A program made the translations under genes and the position numbers. The notes below the pieces were generated by a model that had not been told where the DNA came from, did not search any database, and saw only the letters and a list, made by a program, of their open reading frames with translations. A stretch of 64,000 bases of DNA from DATFJT01 sp965230755 (lineage in GTDB: Bacteria > Bacteroidota > Bacteroidia > Chitinophagales > Saprospiraceae), in contig CBDDLT010000010.1 in NCBI GenBank assembly GCA_965230755.1, positions 1-64,000 on the forward strand. The letters run 5' to 3'. Below are positions 45,233-55,386 of the stretch, one piece after another. Position 1 is the first letter of the stretch. Each line of letters begins with the position of its first letter.

Positions 45233-46432
45233 TTATTCGAAAATCAATTCGATCATATCGTTTCTAAATAATTCCCGTGATATTTCATCTATTTTGCCTC
45301 CATTCGCATTGATGAAAAAGACAATATGACTGTTGGCATCGGGAAAATACCAGGCTCTTGCTTTTCGTCCCATTAATCCACCATTGTGTCCGTATGCTTT
45401 GCCATAGTCTGTATCTAGTTCGATCCAACCAAGACCAAATCCATTAACATTATTGACTTTGTTTTCGGACCCAAATGTCCAGTTTCCAGGTTCGAAAAAA
45501 GGGATGTCCTCTATCTTTAAAATTTCATCAACTTTGCTTTGATCAAAAAAGAAATTTGTTTTTAGAATAGCTTCGTGAAAATGAAGTAAATCCAACGTAT
45601 TCGAATATATTCCTCCCGTGCCATTGCTCACGCCAAAAGTATAATTTGTCACATCCTTAAGGTATCCATTCTCAAACTCATCAGTATAGGCTCTAACAAG
45701 ATTATCTGGTCTAGTTCCTATTTTACTGAAAGAACTATTTTCCAAATTCAAGGGATCAAAAATCAATTGATTCAACAATGTTTCTAGTGGTTCACCTGTA
45801 ATAGTCTCAGCTATTATCTGTAAAAGAATATAATTGGTATTTGAGTATTGGATATATTCTCCGGGTTTAAATTCAGCATTTAAACTCTTAGCATATTGCA
45901 ATTCCTCTTCTATTGTTCTTACTCTGGTTGGATCATTATAGAACTCCAACCAGAAGTCAATATCATATACATCTGGAATTCCACTCGAATGTGTCAATAG
46001 GTTTCGAATGGTAGTCTCCATAGTATTTGGGATGCCGGAGATTATGCTTGAAGGAAGATACAAGCTTATTTTGTCATTGATATCCAAACGCCCTTGCTCT
46101 TCAAGCATCAAAATTAATGTAGCTGTGAATTGCTTAGTTATGCTTCCTAGCCGGTGAACGGCACAAGGAAGCATTTCTATCCTATTGGGAATATCCGATA
46201 CACCATTTGCTCCTTGGTATAAACCCTCTGGAGTTTTGATCAACATAGAAATCCCCGTTAAGCCTTCTTTAATTTTCTCTTCTAAGAATTGGTCAAAACG
46301 CTCTTCATCGGGATGAGTGTTATTTATGCTAGGCAAGCATAAATAGCCATTATCTTCAACCCATGGATCCTGTTCACATGAATGCATTAGGAACAACGCA
46401 ATCAATAAAACTAACATATAATTTTTACTCAT
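45233..46432 (-). CDS. Serine hydrolase lipoprotein, class C beta-lactamase-like
   Basis: About 399 aa from ATG 46432 (a TTG at 46438 is possible). The signal is MLVLLIALFLMHSC, a lipoprotein type. The catalytic motifs are SITKQF (S..K, near 97), YSNTNYIL (near 198), and HNGG near 347. It probably acts at the outer membrane on a peptide or ester. It is related to the adjacent hydrolase but clearly different in sequence. It overlaps the upstream membrane-protein gene by eight bases. Confidence 0.85.
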   Translation of the reverse strand: MSKNYMLVLLIALFLMHSCEQDPWVEDNGYLCLPSINNTHPDEERFDQFLEEKIKEGLTGISMLIKTPEGLYQGANGVSDIPNRIEMLPCAVHRLGSITKQFTATLILMLEEQGRLDINDKISLYLPSSIISGIPNTMETTIRNLLTHSSGIPDVYDIDFWLEFYNDPTRVRTIEEELQYAKSLNAEFKPGEYIQYSNTNYILLQIIAETITGEPLETLLNQLIFDPLNLENSSFSKIGTRPDNLVRAYTDEFENGYLKDVTNYTFGVSNGTGGIYSNTLDLLHFHEAILKTNFFFDQSKVDEILKIEDIPFFEPGNWTFGSENKVNNVNGFGLGWIELDTDYGKAYGHNGGLMGRKARAWYFPDANSHIVFFINANGGKIDEISRELFRNDMIELIFE

Positions 46433-47036
46433 TTTCAAGTTGAGTTGTGTTAAAGAAATATTTTATTCCTAGTCCTCTTAAGGAGTGTAAGCTTATTGGA
46501 AGTCTGCGAGTATTGGGGTAAATCACTGCATATTCTTGTCTAAAATATACCTCAAAAGGGCAGTTAAATCTGTTGAAATTTAAGCTTAGCCCGAAGCCTA
46601 ATGACGGCATAAAATGAGGTCTCCCTGTACTCATTTTCTTTATATATATACCATCTTCCAGGCGATACTGTTGTTGGGTTGTGAAAGAATGTGCATAAGC
46701 CAACCCAGGGATAAGATGCAAGCCAAATAAACGTGCAATTCTGACTTCAAATTCAGGTTTCCATGCGACAAAACCCAATTGATTTACATGCCTATGATGG
46801 AAATAACCAAGCTGAAATACATGCGAAAATTCATACATCCCATTTCTTGGTTTGGTCAGTTCATACGATAATACTCCCCCAGAATATGTAGGACTATCTT
46901 TTCTCTCTTTAAATGGTGCCCTAACTATACACTCTTCGAAATATTCAATACTTAAAGACTTATTATTTTGAGCGCAAATACAAGAACTCATCGCTATCAA
47001 AACCAAGAGAAGAAGGTTGAATTTTTTCTTTTGCAT
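46425..47036 (-). CDS. Predicted outer-membrane-type protein
   Basis: 203 aa with a signal peptide ending in SSCICAQ. The body alternates short strands with aromatic residues (FSHVFQLGYFHHRHV, FEVRIARLFGLHLIPG, HFMPSLGFGLSLNF, FEVYFRQEYAVI, LGIKYFF). This suggests a small beta-barrel, although the length is short. No family assigned. It overlaps the next gene and is likely co-transcribed with both serine hydrolases. Confidence 0.68.
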   Translation of the reverse strand: MQKKKFNLLLLVLIAMSSCICAQNNKSLSIEYFEECIVRAPFKERKDSPTYSGGVLSYELTKPRNGMYEFSHVFQLGYFHHRHVNQLGFVAWKPEFEVRIARLFGLHLIPGLAYAHSFTTQQQYRLEDGIYIKKMSTGRPHFMPSLGFGLSLNFNRFNCPFEVYFRQEYAVIYPNTRRLPISLHSLRGLGIKYFFNTTQLENE

Positions 47037-47139
47037 AAACTAATAATTGTTTCATGCAAATAAAGTGCAAATACCAGGCTGTGAAGTGCCAAAACTGGTT
47101 AGATTGGTGCCAATGGAAGCAGTGGGCCAAAATTGAGAT

Positions 47140-48282
47140 CTAAAGTGAGCCTTTTTTGTATTCGGCTGGAGATAAACCAGTTATCCTTTTAAAGACACGA
47201 TAAAAGCTTGTTTTCGATTTAAAACCTGCTTCATAAGCTAACCCGAGCAAAGTGTAATTAGAAAAATCATTTGAGTTCATTAACCGTTTTACCTCCTCCA
47301 CTCTATATCGATTGATCAAATCATAGAATGAACTATTAAGATGTTGATTAAGGAAATTTGAAAGTTTTTTATCCGTTGTACCAACACTTTTTGACAACTT
47401 GCCTAAGGTTAGATTCGAATCCAAGAATATCCTCTGTTTTTCTAGTGCTTCATTAAGCCTTTCTCTAATTATTTCTATCTCTGCTAAATCCATATTCGCT
47501 AATGGTTTTTCCGACGTATTATTTCTGGGTGCAACTTGTTTTGTTTCCATTCTTTGAAGTAGAAATTCTGGGACCAGAATTTCAGACTGAGATATTCCAT
47601 AGAAAGCTAAATAAGCTACAAGAGCAGTTAAAGCTACTACTGTTAAAAAACCAGTATCCCATTCTAATTCTCCATAAACTAGTTCGTAGAAACTTGTTGA
47701 TAAGTCAATGACGCAGACAATTAAAACTCCAATTAAAAGCCGTCCTATCCATTTCAAATCTTTTTCTTCAAGGTTAGAAAAGTTCTGATTAGCGACTTGT
47801 TTATACGTGTGAAGAAGTCTCAATGAAATAATTGAATATACTAAAGGAGAAATAATAAGAATATTTAATAGATACAGGTTCTTATCTAATAAGATAATGT
47901 AATCGAAAATAATATTATCAGTTAGAAGATAATAAAACGCTGGTAAGGATATAAAAAACAGATATAATGCTCCAGGTATAAAATGAGTCCATAATCTCTG
48001 AATTGCAAAAATTCTACTTGCATAAATGGACTTGATATACATCAAAATTAAGGGGCCAATAAATAATGCTATTGGATCTTCAATAAGGAAGGTGAATAAG
48101 AAAAGCCATTTAACCTTGTGAAGTACGGCATAGAAAAAAAGAAACTCGAACAGGAACAAGAGAAAAATTAAAGCTAGAATCTTCTGATGTGTTTCCTTTT
48201 CTCCTCTTCTTATTAATGAAATGATACTTAATAAAGCAAGAATTATCCCTGTAACTAGAATAAAATCAGTGAGTAATTTCAA
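47140..48282 (-). CDS. Seven-TM AraC-family transcriptional regulator
   Basis: 380 aa. Seven hydrophobic segments (residues about 5-230) form a membrane sensor. The C-terminal 100 residues form an AraC HTH domain (LTLGKLSKSVGTTDKKLSNF and AYEAGFKSKTSFYRVFKRIT, then LSPAEYKK). The architecture is typical of Bacteroidota membrane regulators. It starts with TTG at 48282, with no better ATG. It lies 104 bases upstream of, and in the same direction as, the membrane-protein/serine hydrolase block, which it may control (inference). Confidence 0.87.
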   Translation of the reverse strand: MKLLTDFILVTGIILALLSIISLIRRGEKETHQKILALIFLLFLFEFLFFYAVLHKVKWLFLFTFLIEDPIALFIGPLILMYIKSIYASRIFAIQRLWTHFIPGALYLFFISLPAFYYLLTDNIIFDYIILLDKNLYLLNILIISPLVYSIISLRLLHTYKQVANQNFSNLEEKDLKWIGRLLIGVLIVCVIDLSTSFYELVYGELEWDTGFLTVVALTALVAYLAFYGISQSEILVPEFLLQRMETKQVAPRNNTSEKPLANMDLAEIEIIRERLNEALEKQRIFLDSNLTLGKLSKSVGTTDKKLSNFLNQHLNSSFYDLINRYRVEEVKRLMNSNDFSNYTLLGLAYEAGFKSKTSFYRVFKRITGLSPAEYKKGSL

Positions 48283-48370
48283 ATTTTAAGAATTGTTTAT
48301 GGATAATTCTATGTACATGATTTTCTTCACTTGATATCGACTAACATCGCTTCCGTTATCAAGTGGTAAT

Positions 48371-49429
48371 TTAAACATACAAAAAATAATTCTCCTTAAT
48401 CACAATATCAATAGGCAGATAATGCTTCTCCGGAATAGTTCTGGAATGCACCAAGTGATTAAAAATAAACTCCATGCTTTTTCTGCCCTGTTCAAAAGGA
48501 CGCTCATTAAGGAGACAATCAATTTTATCCTCTTTTAAAAGATCAATATTATCCTCAGTGAGATCAAAGCCGATGACCAAAACTTCTTTGCCTTTAAGTG
48601 ATGAGCGCTTGAAGTTTCTAATGAAGAATTTAGCCCGTGAGTTCATTAGAAATATTCCGTCTAGATCAGGATAAGTTGATTCTATTTTTTTGCAATGTTC
48701 CTGCATCTTTTGTTCATCGTGGAAATCTTCAATAGACATACTGATCAACTCCAGTGTTTCACCCGATTGATCATTAAAATGCCGGATTCCTTCCAGTTTC
48801 TTTTGGATGTGAATCGCATTTTCTTTGGGATGCCCAAGCGTAAGACACAATATCTTTCGTTCTCTTTTGGCCACCATCTTATGGAAGAGTTTACCGGCAA
48901 TTACGCCCGCTGTAAAGGAGTTTTGACCTAGAAAGCAGGAAATGCTATCGTGTTCTATTTCAGAGTTGATCGTAAAGATCTTTATGGATGGATCGTGATA
49001 GCGATCCAGGATATCCAGGGTTTCTTGCTTAAAAACGGGTGCCAATAGTAAAAAGTCAGGCGCGCTTTCTAAAGCCATTTTGAGTTGTTGGCGGTAATCA
49101 TCTTTGGAGTAGATATCGTAATACAGGAATGAAGTTTTCACATTAAACTGACTCATGGCCATTCCATCCGAAAGAATTCCTTTATACACCATCCCCCAGT
49201 ACTGGTCATGCTCATGAGTCGGCATCAATACCTGTACAACTTTCGTTTGGTTAAGGGATAGGTTCCGCGCTACCATATTCTTGCGGTATCCCAATTGCTC
49301 AGCGATTTGAAGTATCCTTTTCTTTTTATCAGGATCTACCCTACCCCGATTGTTCAAAACACGGTCTACGGTTCCTCTGGAGACCTCCGCTAACTCAGCA
49401 ATATCTTTCAGTGTGGTTCTTTTGTTCAT
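48371..49429 (-). CDS. LacI-family transcriptional regulator
   Basis: About 352 aa from ATG 49429 (a longer start at 49450 is less likely). The N-terminal HTH reads LKDIAELAEVSRGTVDRVLNNRGRV, followed by the hinge helix and a type 1 periplasmic-binding-like ligand domain. It should repress until a sugar or glycan fragment binds. It is divergent from the PNGase/SusCD block, and the 14-bp palindrome at 49551-49564 in the shared region is the natural operator. Confidence 0.92.
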   Translation of the reverse strand: MNKRTTLKDIAELAEVSRGTVDRVLNNRGRVDPDKKKRILQIAEQLGYRKNMVARNLSLNQTKVVQVLMPTHEHDQYWGMVYKGILSDGMAMSQFNVKTSFLYYDIYSKDDYRQQLKMALESAPDFLLLAPVFKQETLDILDRYHDPSIKIFTINSEIEHDSISCFLGQNSFTAGVIAGKLFHKMVAKRERKILCLTLGHPKENAIHIQKKLEGIRHFNDQSGETLELISMSIEDFHDEQKMQEHCKKIESTYPDLDGIFLMNSRAKFFIRNFKRSSLKGKEVLVIGFDLTEDNIDLLKEDKIDCLLNERPFEQGRKSMEFIFNHLVHSRTIPEKHYLPIDIVIKENYFLYV

Positions 49430-49539
49430 TGCTATTCCAAATTGATTCAATATCCGTGCCTTCTTCTTATATTCAGGCTAGGATTTGTCCTCAAAGTCTA
49501 AAAATTTCAAGTAAATTTAAACTATTTACGAAAAATTCT

Positions 49540-49547
49540 TATTTTAG
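49540..49547 (+). promoter_or_regulatory. Candidate -7 box of the glycan locus promoter
   Basis: TATTTTAG differs from TAnnTTTG at one position. It ends three bases before the palindromic operator, so a bound repressor would cover the transcription start. Confidence 0.4.
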
Positions 49548-49550
49548 CTA

Positions 49551-49564
49551 TGTGCACGTGCACA
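49551..49564. promoter_or_regulatory. Palindromic LacI-type operator
   Basis: TGTGCACGTGCACA is a perfect 14-bp palindrome with a central CG, as LacI-family operators have. It lies 37 bases before the first ATG of the PNGase gene and 121 bases from the LacI gene start. Confidence 0.75.
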
Positions 49565-49601
49565 CAATTTGATTTTCTAAAGTTCTAGCAATATTCCAAT
49601 C

Positions 49602-52105
49602 ATGAAAACAATAAATCTACTCCTTTCTTTTTTCTTTGTAACTGTATTAATATCAAATGTTTATACCCAAAACAACGCCCTTTCCTTCGATGGTCAAGAA
49701 GAATATTTAAGTGTACCACATAACGACGCTCTCAACATTGGCGACGGTTTTACCATCGAGGCTTGGATATTTGCTGAACAATGGAGACAAAATGTTTGGG
49801 AAGGTAGTATCGTAACCAAGGACAATCAGTCCCCGGATAGAGGCTTTGCATTTCGATGTGGAGCCAACGGTACTTTGTCTTTCGTCATGGCAGTGGATAA
49901 TGTCTGGCAGGAAGCTGCTACTTCTCCCATCATGAATACCAATCAGTGGCATCATGTTGCTGTCGTGGTAGATAATGGCACAATTCGACTTTATATAGAC
50001 GGTCAAATGTAGCCACAAGTTCTTTTTCCGGAACACCCTCCCATTCTCCTGACATGCCCATTAATATCGGTGGATCACCCGGATTTGGTGGAAGGAATTT
50101 CCACGGAGTCCTGGATGAGGTCCGCATCTGGAGTGATGCTAGAAGTCAAGCGGAAATAGCGGATAACATGACCGTTGATTTATTTGGTGGTGAGAGTGGT
50201 CTTGTCGCCTACTATCCGATGAATGAAGGAGCCGGTACCCTTACCGGAGATCTAACCGGAATAAGTAGTCATGCCTCGTTTAACTTTATGGATGAATCGA
50301 ATTGGGTAGAAGGCTATACTTTACCGGATTTCGATATATCTGTTCAGAATATTTACGGTGTTGATATCGTCAATATGATCAATCATCCTGTCAAATTAAA
50401 AGTAGATATTCAAAATACTGGTACCTCTCCTATCGCGGATATTGATTTGGCACTCAGTCTGAATGGTGCGCTGTATAATTCTGAGACTTTGTCCGCTACC
50501 ATCCAACCCAATGAAGTTTACAGTTATGAGTTTCAAATACCTGTTGATATGGTGGGTATGACTGATCCTGAAATCATGGTAGTGGCCTCACATCCAGATG
50601 ATCAAAATGGGTTGAATAACTCAGACGTTCTGCAGATTAAATCTGGTGATGAGGACAAGATCATTATTCACGATGGTGAATTGCATAAAATAGGTGACCA
50701 GGAAAATTCAGTGGTCATGACCTTACCCAATGATCTTCACCGCTACGAGGAGATTATGCTCAATATTGATCTCACCTGCCCTTCAGGAGGTTGCGGTCCT
50801 TGGGATGTTTTGTCCGATCTTAGAGTGATTACCGATGAAGGCACTTTTGAGTTGGCCAGATATATCACACCTTACGGCATTGCCTGTGGAGGTTGGGTTG
50901 TAGATATCACAGATTTTAAAAGTATTCTTGGTGGTGAGGTCAAATTCGCTACAAATATAGAAGTCTGGACGCAGGAAGGTTGGTTGGTTCATATGTCCAT
51001 TGATTTGATCGATGAACAGTCTGTCAATACCTATTCTACCATCGCTCCCTTATGGCAAAGAGGATATTTGGTCTATGGAGATCCCGGTATTTCTCATGAT
51101 CTGGACGCCGTTTCTGTGAATGTAAAGGACAATACGGAAACCAGTCATGTTCGAATGACGATAAGTGGGCATGGACAGGGAAATACCAATAATGCTGCTG
51201 AGTTCTACGAAGTCACCCATAAGCTTTGGGTAAATGGCAATGATTTCCACGACCACCATTTATGGAAGAGTGATTGTGCCGCTAATCCATGTTCTGATCA
51301 AGCGGGAAATTGGTTATTCAACAGAGCGGGATGGTGTCCCGGCCAAGAAGTTCGACCCTATATCATTAATACAAGTTCTGCTCAAAGCCCGGGCAATGAC
51401 ATCAATATTGATTATGAGTTGCAGAATTACAGAAATTTGTTGAATACAGGTTACAACAACAGCGGGCATACCGAGCCCTATTACCGCCTCTACAGCTATT
51501 TTGTTGAAAGTTCTTCTACTCCGTATAAAGATTACCGCAATCTCACGGCACGCAGTGTAGAGGTGGAGGTAAGCAATGGTAATATAACTACTGCACATTT
51601 TAGCTTTGAAAATACCGGGCATTTTGATCTGAATGAATACACGGTCAAGATTTACTACGACAACGAACTGGTTTCGACTGAAAATTTTACCGGATCCATA
51701 GCCGTGGGCAGTACTACAGAATTAAGTACTTCTCTGGATATTCCCAGGAATTCGATGCCAAAAGCCATATTTGCTGAAATTATTAGTGATCTGGACGATA
51801 ATCCCGGTGACAATGTGATCAAGTCCGAAATCATCACGAATCAGGATGAGCCTATTGAGAATTACGCTTTCGAAGTATTTCCAAACCTCACAACTGATGG
51901 TCAATTCAAGGTGCGATTTGATGAGTATTGGAATGGTAGTACTTTGAGGATCTTCTCATCAACTGGTCTAGTCGAAAGGGAAATTGAACTGAATGACCTA
52001 GGTCAATTGGAAATTCAATTGAGTAACACCGGTGTGCATTGGTATGATTTGATCCATCCGGAAAAAGGAAATATTACAACAGGTAAGATCATCTACATAC
52101 AATAG
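49602..52105 (+). pseudogene. LamG/PNGase F-like amidase with T9SS tail, one-base frameshift
   Basis: Predicted secreted peptide-N4-(N-acetylglucosaminyl)asparagine amidase, which removes N-glycans from glycoproteins. A signal peptide ends NVYTQ. Next comes a LamG lectin-like domain (FDGQEEYLSVPHNDALN, FTIEAWIF), broken at about 50005, where CAAATG should read CAAAATG. Adding one A restores GQNVATSSFSG and joins to MPINIGGSPG in the next frame. The PNGase core has CPSGGCGPWDVLSDLRV (with the catalytic-type aspartate), ISGHGQGN, EFYEVTHKLWVNG and RAGWCPGQ. A Por-secretion tail (FEVFPNLTTDG) ends at 52105. Total about 834 aa after repair. Confidence 0.9.
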
Positions 52106-52115
52106 CATAGCGCCC

Positions 52116-55100
52116 ATGTCGTATACTGGAAAGTTCTGTTTTCTTCTGCTAATACTCTGTCTATTATCAGCGCCACTTTTTGCTCAGTTTGATATTACGG
52201 GATCTGTAAAAGACGAGAAAACCGGTGAGGCATTAATCGGCGCATCGATCAAGATCAAGGACCTAAATACTGGAACCATAACGGATTACGATGGGAATTT
52301 TAGTCTAAAATCTGAAGTGGCCAGTCTTCCGGTCATCGTATCCTACACTGGTTATCGGAGTGTGGAGGTCGAATTACAAGCCGATAAGTTCAATGAAATT
52401 TTCTTGGATAATGAAGGCGTATTACTCGATGATGTGGTTGTAACCGGTCTGGGTATAAAGAGACAGAAACGAGAGTTGGGTTATTCAACAGATCAAGTGT
52501 CCGGAGAGGATTTGGCCTTGTCGAATGCACCCAATGTAGTCAATGCATTGAGTGGGCGTTCTGCCGGTGTGCAAATTCAGTCTCCCAATGGAGTGGACGG
52601 AGGAACAACTAGGATAGTCATTCGAGGGAATAACAATATTACAGGCAACAATCAACCATTGATCATAGTAGATGGAGTACCGATTGAAAATCCTCCCGGA
52701 CTGACTCAAATAGGAAGAGGAACGGATTGGGGTTCTGCCATCAATAATATCAATTCCGAAGACATTGAGGATATCAGCATTCTAAAAGGACCAACTGCAT
52801 CAGCAAAATACGGCATGCGAGGAGCCAATGGTGTCATTCTCATCACGACCAAGAAAGGAACGAATACTAGAGGCCTGGGACTTGAATACAACTTTTCGAC
52901 CAAGGTCATTACGCCCTATCGATTTCGCTCAGTGCAAAACAAATACGGAGCTGGAGGACCTATTTCCCTGTCGGAACCAAGTTTTAAAACCAATGCCGAT
53001 GGAGAGTTGATCTATCCGGAGGATGTCCACAGCAATAATGGTCCTTATGGACGCCCTACGACGGAGCAATTCGGTTTTTATTCCACTGGAGTTTCCTGGG
53101 GCCCGGAGATGCAAGGTCAAATGGTACGATGGTGGGACGGCGAATTACGCCCCTACAGCCCACAACCAGATAACTTGGAACAATTCTTCGACAATGGAAC
53201 GACGAACACCCATAACATAGCCGTTTCTAAGGCGGGCAACTTCGGTTCGGTTCGAAGTTCTTTCACTTATCAAAAGCACAATGCTGTTGTTCCCAATTCG
53301 GAATTCGATCAATACACCGCCAATATCGGTTCACGACTCAATATCAGTGAGAAACTCAGCAGTGAAATTGCGGTATCCTACATCAAGTTTGGACGCAAAA
53401 ACAGCCCTTCATTAGGCGATGACAACAATGCATCCTTTGGCAAGGGAATTCTTTACAGTTGGCCGCGATCTTACAAGGGTTTGGAAGAGGAATTGAATTT
53501 CAACCCAGATGGATCCAGGTATAATTACGACGGCAATTACCCCTTTTCTTTTACTCCACGACATCTTTGGTGGAATACCTATAATCAGAACACTTACCTC
53601 GACAGAAACAAGCTAATAGGATCCATCACCTTGAATTATCAACTGACAGACTGGTTACATCTGATGGGTAGAACCGGATTAGACTGGACGAATAATGAGT
53701 TCGAAGTTCGAAATAATCCTATTGATCCCTTTGGAATAGCAGAAGCCAAATACGAGAGAGAATTGGATCGAAACACCATCCACAACAGTGAATTTCTCGT
53801 TACCGTTAGTAAAAACAGTTTTCTGATTCCCAAGTTGAATGCTCGCCTATCTGGAGGAGGAGCACAATGGTACAGAGATCAATACGGGCTCAATGCATCG
53901 ACGGATCAATGGATCAACCCCTGGCTGTTTGCTTTCTCCAATTACTCCGGGGAAGACCAAAGCAGAATTCCAGTTCCCAGAGAAATTGTCTTCGAAAAGA
54001 AGATCAATTCCCTTTACTCCTTCCTGAACTTGGATTACGACAATGCCTTGTTCCTTGAATTATCCGGTCGAAATGATTGGTCCTCTTCCCTACCCTCTGA
54101 TAACAACTCCTATTTCTATCCATCTGCTTCTTTGAGTTATGTTTTATCGGAACACATCAACTTGAGTAGTATTCAAATGGATTTTCTAAAGTTCCGATTT
54201 TCTTATGCCAAAACAGCCAATGATACTGATCCCTATCAATTGGATTTTGTCTATGACATCGATAATTTCAATGGCAATCAAACGGCAGGATTGCCTGATG
54301 TCCGTCCACCTTCGGAATTAAGGCCTCAGCAGGCGGATTCCTACGAAGGAGGTATCACTGTTGGACTATTTGATAGCAAACTCAATGTTGATTTCACCTA
54401 TTACCAGATAGAATCCTTTGATCAGATTCTAGAATCGCCGGTTCCTACTTCATCCGGGGTCTCATCGATTAGAATCAACAATGGCGTTCTAGAGAATCGA
54501 GGTTTCGAATGCGGTATTTCCTACCATGTGCTCAACAAACCCAAAGGACATCTCACATTAGGCCTGAACTTTAGTCGCAATGAAAATAAGGTCATCAGCT
54601 TAGGAAGCGGTGCCGATGTGCTGGAAATTGCCGATATCTGGGGAGATTTTGGGCCTAAGATCATGGTTAGAGAGGGCGAATCCTATGGGACCATCTACGG
54701 TTACGATTATATTCGACATGAGGAATCCGGAATGCCGATCCTCAATGATGCCGGAACCCATTATCTCGTCACGGAGAATCATGTTCCTGTTGGGAACGCA
54801 GCCCCGGATCTATTGGCTGGATTTAATCTGGAGGCGAGCTATAAGAATTTCCGATTGGGTGCATTGATCGATTCTAAAATAGGAGGAGATATCTATGCGG
54901 GCTCCTACGTTATAGGACTACAAACCGGCCAAAGTCCTGAAACGCTATACGAAAGGGATGGCAATGGACTTCCCTATACGGATCCCGATGGGGAGACCAG
55001 AAATGTCGGGGTAATTTTACCTGGAGTTCTGGCCGATGGCTCACCCAATACCAATGTGGTTCATTATTACCACAAATATTTGCCGAATGCGGGTGGCTGG

Positions 55101-55382
55101 GGAAAGATCTTGACCACACCGGGAATACTGGACAACAGTTGGGTTAAAATGCGTGAAGTCTCTTTGAGTTACCAGTTCCCTCAGAAGATTCTAAGTTCCT
55201 CAAAAGTATTTCAGGGTTTGACGATTAGTCTGGTGGGACGTGATTTATTCTATCTCTACAGTTCACTTCCTGATAATGTAAATCCTGAAGGAATCAGCGG
55301 ATCTGGTAATGCCCAAGGATTAGAATGGGCCTCCTTTCCTAGTATGCGATCATTCAGCCTTCGATTAGCCGCCAAATTTTAA
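52116..55382 (+). CDS. SusC/RagA-family TonB-dependent outer-membrane transporter
   Basis: 1088-aa nutrient importer. A signal peptide ends LFAQ. Residues about 25-100 are a CarboxypepD_reg-like domain (GSVKDEKTGEALIGASIKI). The plug follows with VTGLGIKRQKRELGYS (TonB-box-like) and KGPTASAKYGMRGANGVILITT. The rest is a 22-strand barrel ending in FSLRLAAKF. It works with the SusD protein to bind and import oligosaccharides or glycopeptides. It starts ten bases after the PNGase gene. Confidence 0.96.
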   Translation: MSYTGKFCFLLLILCLLSAPLFAQFDITGSVKDEKTGEALIGASIKIKDLNTGTITDYDGNFSLKSEVASLPVIVSYTGYRSVEVELQADKFNEIFLDNEGVLLDDVVVTGLGIKRQKRELGYSTDQVSGEDLALSNAPNVVNALSGRSAGVQIQSPNGVDGGTTRIVIRGNNNITGNNQPLIIVDGVPIENPPGLTQIGRGTDWGSAINNINSEDIEDISILKGPTASAKYGMRGANGVILITTKKGTNTRGLGLEYNFSTKVITPYRFRSVQNKYGAGGPISLSEPSFKTNADGELIYPEDVHSNNGPYGRPTTEQFGFYSTGVSWGPEMQGQMVRWWDGELRPYSPQPDNLEQFFDNGTTNTHNIAVSKAGNFGSVRSSFTYQKHNAVVPNSEFDQYTANIGSRLNISEKLSSEIAVSYIKFGRKNSPSLGDDNNASFGKGILYSWPRSYKGLEEELNFNPDGSRYNYDGNYPFSFTPRHLWWNTYNQNTYLDRNKLIGSITLNYQLTDWLHLMGRTGLDWTNNEFEVRNNPIDPFGIAEAKYERELDRNTIHNSEFLVTVSKNSFLIPKLNARLSGGGAQWYRDQYGLNASTDQWINPWLFAFSNYSGEDQSRIPVPREIVFEKKINSLYSFLNLDYDNALFLELSGRNDWSSSLPSDNNSYFYPSASLSYVLSEHINLSSIQMDFLKFRFSYAKTANDTDPYQLDFVYDIDNFNGNQTAGLPDVRPPSELRPQQADSYEGGITVGLFDSKLNVDFTYYQIESFDQILESPVPTSSGVSSIRINNGVLENRGFECGISYHVLNKPKGHLTLGLNFSRNENKVISLGSGADVLEIADIWGDFGPKIMVREGESYGTIYGYDYIRHEESGMPILNDAGTHYLVTENHVPVGNAAPDLLAGFNLEASYKNFRLGALIDSKIGGDIYAGSYVIGLQTGQSPETLYERDGNGLPYTDPDGETRNVGVILPGVLADGSPNTNVVHYYHKYLPNAGGWGKILTTPGILDNSWVKMREVSLSYQFPQKILSSSKVFQGLTISLVGRDLFYLYSSLPDNVNPEGISGSGNAQGLEWASFPSMRSFSLRLAAKF

Positions 55383-55386
55383 TCCC

